A stretch of 17,782 nucleotides of DNA, taken from DATJUF01 sp035524095. Lineage in GTDB: Bacteria > Desulfobacterota > Binatia > Binatales > Binataceae. A model generated the notes under the pieces. The model was not told the origin of the DNA, made no database searches, and was given only the letters and a program-made list of their open reading frames with translations. The translations under genes were made by a program, and so were the position numbers. Below, in pieces: positions 14,225 to 17,782 of this stretch. The stretch covers positions 1-17,782 of the forward strand of contig DATKPK010000154.1 of NCBI GenBank assembly GCA_035524095.1, given 5' to 3'. Positions within the stretch are counted from its first letter, which is position 1; each line of letters begins with the position of its first letter.

Positions 14225-14679
14225 GGGATTTGCTCCTGCACTTCCATTGCAGTGATCTCGGCTTCAGCCGCGAGATCGTCTTCGACTCGCGCCTTCGCGC
14301 GCATCTTCCACAACGGATGATGGTATTTGAGCAGGCGCACTTCGATCTTGAGCTGATCACCTGGTACGACACGGCGCCGGAAGCGCACCTTGTCGAGTCC
14401 GGTGAGCATGAACAGGCTCCGGCGTGCGCCGATTCGCCCGAGCGCCAGGATTGCCGCCGACTGTGCGATAGCCTCGACTATCAGCACACCCGGCATCACC
14501 GGCGCGCCAGGAAAATGGCCGCTAAAGAACGGCTCGTTGATCGTTACGTTCTTGAGAGTCAGCGCGCGCTCGGATTCAAGTTCCAGCACGCGATCGATCA
14601 TCAGGAACGGATAACGATGCGGCAGCAGTTTGAGGACCCGCTCGCGATCATCACCGCCCGCCGGATCAGGAGGCACCAT
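14221..14679 (-). CDS. fabZ: 3-hydroxyacyl-[acyl-carrier-protein] dehydratase FabZ
   Basis: FabZ (152 residues, normal) dehydrates 3-hydroxyacyl-ACP in the fatty acid elongation cycle, competing with LpxA and LpxD for the same hydroxyacyl-ACP pool. LLPHRYPFLMIDRVLELE is the N-terminal hot-dog signature; the catalytic His55 lies in HFPGAPVMPG and Glu69 in VLIVEAIAQSAAI. The C-terminal RRVVPGDQLKIEVRLL is also typical. The ATG at 14679 has a GGTGG Shine-Dalgarno (14688-14692) eight bases upstream, 14 bases after the ompH stop. Its TAG stop appears to be shared with the start of lpxA. lpxD, usually just upstream in this cluster type, is absent. Confidence 0.96.
   Translation of the reverse strand: MVPPDPAGGDDRERVLKLLPHRYPFLMIDRVLELESERALTLKNVTINEPFFSGHFPGAPVMPGVLIVEAIAQSAAILALGRIGARRSLFMLTGLDKVRFRRRVVPGDQLKIEVRLLKYHHPLWKMRAKARVEDDLAAEAEITAMEVQEQIP
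14233..14237 (-). promoter_or_regulatory. Shine-Dalgarno supporting the lpxA AUA start
   Basis: AGGAG on the minus strand, within the last codons of fabZ and eight bases before the ATA at 14222-14224. It is the only good Shine-Dalgarno in this stretch and sits at ideal spacing for the ATA, but 20 bases from the next candidate (ATC, 14210-14212). Confidence 0.55.
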
Positions 14680-14693
14680 TGATTAATCCACCG

Positions 14694-15374
14694 CTACTTG
14701 GAGATAGTCGAGCGGCCACCCCCCTCGTCATCGCCACCACCGGATGGTCCAGACATCGGCATTGAATCCGAAGCTGACGGCCGTCCGCCGGCAGCATTTG
14801 AGCCGAAATCACCTGGGGCTGGACCGCCGCCTCCGCTATCCGCCTCAGCTCCCAATGAACCCGCTTTGACGTTCATCGCGTCGTAGGCGCGGATCACTTG
14901 ATCGGTGATATCGATATTCGCGGTCCCCCACAAAAGGCTGCCCTTCTCCAGCACCATCGTGTAGCCATTCTTGATTCCGATCTGACGTACCACCACCGCG
15001 ATATCGCGCACGATTTCGCCCGTCATTTCGTTATCTCGCTGCTGCAATTCGTCGCGTGAATTCTTGTAATCGTCCTGAAACTGACTGAGCTTGCGCTGGT
15101 ACTCGTCCTCCAGATTTTGACGCTCGTCAGGCTGCATCAGAGGACCTTTTTTCTCGAGCTGCTCCTTAAGACTCTGCACCTGGTTCTGCTCGCCGACAAG
15201 CTGCCCTTCCAACCGCTGGACGCGCGTGCGGAAGTCGGCCTTGGCCGTTTTGCCATTGCGGCACTCATTCAGAGCGCGCTGGATATCGACGTACGCGAGC
15301 TTGATATCAGCGTGCGCCACTCCCGCAACCAATTGGGCGATCAGCATCACGCCAAGGGCAAACCGATATCTCAT
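14694..15374 (-). CDS. skp: OmpH/Skp family periplasmic chaperone with a Gly/Ser-rich tail
   Basis: A 226-residue Skp-like holdase that escorts outer-membrane proteins across the periplasm to the BAM complex. A signal peptide (1-22, cleavage likely after VAHA) precedes IKLAYVDIQRALNE, the family's first strand. Residues about 45-135 are a charged, Gln/Glu/Lys-rich coiled coil forming the tentacles, and NGYTMVLEKGSLLWGTANIDITDQVI returns to the core domain. From about 171 to 226 there is a low-complexity tail rich in Gly, Ser, Pro and Asp (for example SGGGGPAPGDFGSNAAGG) that ordinary Skp proteins of 160-180 residues lack. The ATG follows AGGAGGA (15388-15394) at a long spacing of 13 bases; a TAG two codons upstream rules out an earlier start nearby. 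It sits directly downstream of bamA. Confidence 0.92.
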   Translation of the reverse strand: MRYRFALGVMLIAQLVAGVAHADIKLAYVDIQRALNECRNGKTAKADFRTRVQRLEGQLVGEQNQVQSLKEQLEKKGPLMQPDERQNLEDEYQRKLSQFQDDYKNSRDELQQRDNEMTGEIVRDIAVVVRQIGIKNGYTMVLEKGSLLWGTANIDITDQVIRAYDAMNVKAGSLGAEADSGGGGPAPGDFGSNAAGGRPSASDSMPMSGPSGGGDDEGGGRSTISK

Positions 15375-15491
15375 ACGAATCTAGCGATCCTCCTGCCGCA
15401 TTGCGCGGGACAATTTGTCACAGATGGAATCTGGACCGGCGCTGGACGACGGCGTTTGGCTGCATATCAAAGCAGCTTCTCTTGGTTGGCG
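15375..15491 (-). other. bamA-ompH intergenic stretch
   Basis: The largest gap in the envelope operon (117 bases). It holds the ompH Shine-Dalgarno at 15388-15394 and only short imperfect inverted repeats (for example a 5-bp stem GCTGC/GCAGC). I see no convincing promoter, terminator or small ORF, so bamA and ompH are probably co-transcribed. Confidence 0.5.
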
Positions 15492-17782
15492 CTAGAGTGG
15501 TGAGCCCGCGCCAAAATCGAACACCGTATGCTGGTCGTTAGGCCGAGGATTCGTAGGAATTGCTAAGTCAACCGCGATAGGGCCAAAGGGCGACTTCCAG
15601 CGAATCCCCGCTCCAATAGCCGTCTGCAAATGACTCACCGGCGACTGGTCAAGGTAAAAGGCATTGCCCGAGTTGATAAAAGCGGCGCCGCGCAAGCCAA
15701 GTGCCGTCCAGATCGGGAACGTGGTTTCGCTGCTGAGCAGCAACTCCTGGCTGCCGCCCACCTGTTCAATCGCCACCGGCACGCCTTGCGCATCATAGAC
15801 CGTGACTTCGGGCCCCAACGAATAGAGCGCGTATCCGCGCACGTCACCGCCGCCGCCGACACCGCCCGGGAAGAATCGTTCATACAGTGGTAGTTCGCTG
15901 CCCTTCCCTCCCCCAAGACTGGTGCCGACGCCGTAAGTCACGCTTGGTGAGAAAACCCATTCACCCCATCTCGGACTCTTGATATACGGGAAGAAAAAGC
16001 GGGAATGGAAAACGCCCTTGACGAACTTGCTGCCGCCGAGTCCCGCCAGTTCCATATTAAGGCTCTGTACTGATCCGCTGCGCGGGTCAGTCGGATTGTC
16101 GACCGTCAAACGCCGCAGGCTCGGCATAATCTCCGATATGTTCCGGTAACCGGCGTATTGAGCGATTTGCTCAGTCGTGAACTCGCTGATTCCGCCAATT
16201 CCCACGTTTTCGAACTGATAACCGAGCCCGGCCGTGACGTTGTCGAGTGGCAGCGGGCCGATTTTCTTGAAGCCCAGCTCAGTCAGTGGATAGGTCGTGT
16301 TGAGCAAGAACCCGGTATTGGTCTGGTCGAAAGAGTAAAGATACAGCTTGTCGTAGAAGACCTGCGTATTAACCGCAAGCGGCATGTCGAGGAACCACGG
16401 CTCGGTATAGCTCAGGTTATAGTTCTGATATAGAAAACCAATCTGCGCATTGGCCGAAACAGCTTCGCCTCCGCCGAACAGATTGCTGTTACCGACGCTG
16501 AAATTACCAAAGACCGAACTGGAGCTGTCGTAACCGCCGCCAATCTGCAGCGACGCCGTATTCGCCTCCTGTACCGCCACGTCTAGGTTGATCTCGTCAG
16601 TCTGCGGCCCCGGCGAAGTTGTAATTCGCGTGTTCGAAAAATAGCCCAGCGAGTCGAGCCGCCTTTTCGAATTCTGGATCTTCGAGCTCGAATACGGCTC
16701 CTGTTCCTGAATCGTCAGCTCGCGCCGAATAACCTTGTCCGACGTCTTGCTGTTGCCGGTGATATTGATCCGATCAACCAGCACCTCGCGTCCCGGCGTC
16801 ACATTGAACAGTACATTGACCGTATGCGTCGTCGGATCGACTGCAGTCCTCGGATCGACGTTCACGTACGCGTAGCCGCGATCCGAATAGAAGTCAGACA
16901 GCGTCAACACGTCATGCTGCATCTCCTCGCCGCTGAACGTCTCACCCGGCTTGATCGTCAGCTTGTTGAGCAGATCCTTCGGCGGGACCTTGAGATCTCC
17001 AGCGACGTTAACCGTACCAGTCTTGTAGATCGGCCCTTCGTCGATATTGAAAGTTACGGTCAGATTGTTCCCGTGCCGCTCGACCGTCGGTTCGGCAACG
17101 TGGACGTTCAGGTAGCCATTGTTGTAATAGAATGCGCTCAGCCGGTCGGTGTCCTCTTGCAGCTTCTTCTGGTCGAGCACGCCTGTGTCGAAGAAAAAGC
17201 TCAAAAGATTATGCTGATGCGTCTGGATCTGATTGCCCAGCTGGCGCGACGTGAAATGCTTATTGCCTACAAAGTCGACCTGCGAGATCTCGACGACCGG
17301 TCCTTCGTTGACGTCGAAGACCCCGATCGCAGTGTTGTTACCCTCAGGCACGGTGCGGAAGGTGACTTTAGCGTCTAGGTAGCCCTTATCCTGATAGACC
17401 TGCTCGATACCTCTGATCGTTTCCTGCACGCGCGCCGGGTCGAGTACCGTTCCCCCATGCAGCTTCACCGCGCCGATGATCTTGTCGTCGGTCGCTTTGA
17501 TGTTTTTCATCCCGCCGAAGCGAACGTCCGTGATCAGCGGCCGTTCCTTGACCTCATAAATCAAAGTGACATTGTTTCCGTTCTGCTCTTTGTCGACTTT
17601 GACGTCATTAAAAAATCCCATGCGGTAAATCGACTTGATATCGTCGTCAACCGTACTGATATCGAGCGGTTGCCCTACCTGCGAACTGATATGGAGCCGG
17701 ATCGCGTCCCCCTCGACCCGCTGATTTCCCTCCACCTGGATCGCGGAAATGATCGGCCCAGTCGGCTGCGCGTACACGTTCG
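15492..17782 (-). CDS. bamA: Outer-membrane protein assembly factor BamA, N-terminus cut by the window edge
   Basis: The Omp85 core of the BAM complex, which inserts beta-barrel proteins into the outer membrane. About 763 codons are visible. The frame stays open to the edge and the GTG at 17777 reads as an internal Val (NVYAQPTGPI), so only the signal peptide region (about 20-30 residues) should be missing. Five POTRA domains cover about residues 8-400, beginning IISAIQVEGNQRVEGDAIR; POTRA5 holds VDRINITGNSKTSDKVIRREL and RLDSLGYFSNTRI. The 16-strand barrel follows, with VRGY at about 646-649 as the conserved loop-6 motif. The protein ends FDFGAGSPL, with Leu where most BamA proteins have an aromatic residue. 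As the first visible gene of the operon, its promoter lies outside the window. Confidence 0.96.
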   Translation of the reverse strand, partial: NVYAQPTGPIISAIQVEGNQRVEGDAIRLHISSQVGQPLDISTVDDDIKSIYRMGFFNDVKVDKEQNGNNVTLIYEVKERPLITDVRFGGMKNIKATDDKIIGAVKLHGGTVLDPARVQETIRGIEQVYQDKGYLDAKVTFRTVPEGNNTAIGVFDVNEGPVVEISQVDFVGNKHFTSRQLGNQIQTHQHNLLSFFFDTGVLDQKKLQEDTDRLSAFYYNNGYLNVHVAEPTVERHGNNLTVTFNIDEGPIYKTGTVNVAGDLKVPPKDLLNKLTIKPGETFSGEEMQHDVLTLSDFYSDRGYAYVNVDPRTAVDPTTHTVNVLFNVTPGREVLVDRINITGNSKTSDKVIRRELTIQEQEPYSSSKIQNSKRRLDSLGYFSNTRITTSPGPQTDEINLDVAVQEANTASLQIGGGYDSSSSVFGNFSVGNSNLFGGGEAVSANAQIGFLYQNYNLSYTEPWFLDMPLAVNTQVFYDKLYLYSFDQTNTGFLLNTTYPLTELGFKKIGPLPLDNVTAGLGYQFENVGIGGISEFTTEQIAQYAGYRNISEIMPSLRRLTVDNPTDPRSGSVQSLNMELAGLGGSKFVKGVFHSRFFFPYIKSPRWGEWVFSPSVTYGVGTSLGGGKGSELPLYERFFPGGVGGGGDVRGYALYSLGPEVTVYDAQGVPVAIEQVGGSQELLLSSETTFPIWTALGLRGAAFINSGNAFYLDQSPVSHLQTAIGAGIRWKSPFGPIAVDLAIPTNPRPNDQHTVFDFGAGSPL

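Noticed and set aside
1..17782. CRISPR arrays, tRNA genes, insertion sequences, phage or defence genes
   Set aside because: No repeated spacer-like units, cloverleaf sequence, transposase motifs or defence-protein motifs were seen on either strand; all genes are conserved housekeeping or envelope genes.

Overview
The window is chromosomal DNA from a Gram-negative (diderm) bacterium that makes lipopolysaccharide. It carries most of the Raetz lipid A pathway, a Kdo transferase and putative Kdo kinase, the lipid A flippase MsbA, the chaperone Skp/OmpH and the outer-membrane insertase BamA. The order bamA-ompH-fabZ-lpxA-lpxI-Gfo/Idh-lpxB-msbA-waaA-lpxK, and the use of LpxI rather than LpxH, resemble Deltaproteobacteria and relatives (Desulfobacterota, Myxococcota, Binatota). 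That placement is inference from gene order only. I see no tRNA, rRNA, CRISPR array, insertion sequence, phage gene or clear foreign segment.

Layout. Two convergent gene blocks meet at about 5112-5142. The left block (1-5111, plus strand) holds the 3' part of a GT4 glycosyltransferase, yicC, gmk, a bifunctional rel/spoT and ridA. The right block (5143-17782, minus strand) is one tightly packed envelope operon. In transcription order it reads bamA (cut by the right edge), ompH/skp, fabZ, lpxA, lpxI, a Gfo/Idh/MocA oxidoreductase, lpxB, msbA, waaA/kdtA, lpxK, a 56-residue Trm112/YcaR-like zinc-ribbon protein and a KdkA-type kinase. Most junctions overlap or are a few bases apart. No stretch longer than 300 bases lacks a gene.

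How the genes work together. LpxA starts lipid A synthesis, LpxI and LpxB build the disaccharide, LpxK phosphorylates it and WaaA adds Kdo. The KdkA-like kinase may phosphorylate that Kdo, and MsbA flips the product across the inner membrane. FabZ supplies the fatty acid elongation cycle that feeds hydroxyacyl-ACP to LpxA. Skp and BamA deliver and insert outer-membrane proteins. The left block joins guanine nucleotide supply (Gmk) to (p)ppGpp metabolism (Rel), with the YicC RNase-family protein and the RidA deaminase.

I do not see a new multi-gene system. The points worth checking are local. lpxA has no NTG start codon where its N-terminus must lie and seems to start at an AUA overlapping the fabZ stop. 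lpxD is missing between ompH and fabZ, and rpoZ between gmk and rel. A consensus-like promoter abuts the gmk start, suggesting a leaderless mRNA. A 15-codon ORF links rel to ridA through two TGATG junctions. Small hairpins cover the ribosome-binding sites of rel and waaA. The window opens with a perfect 18-bp inverted repeat that looks like a fold-back at a contig end.
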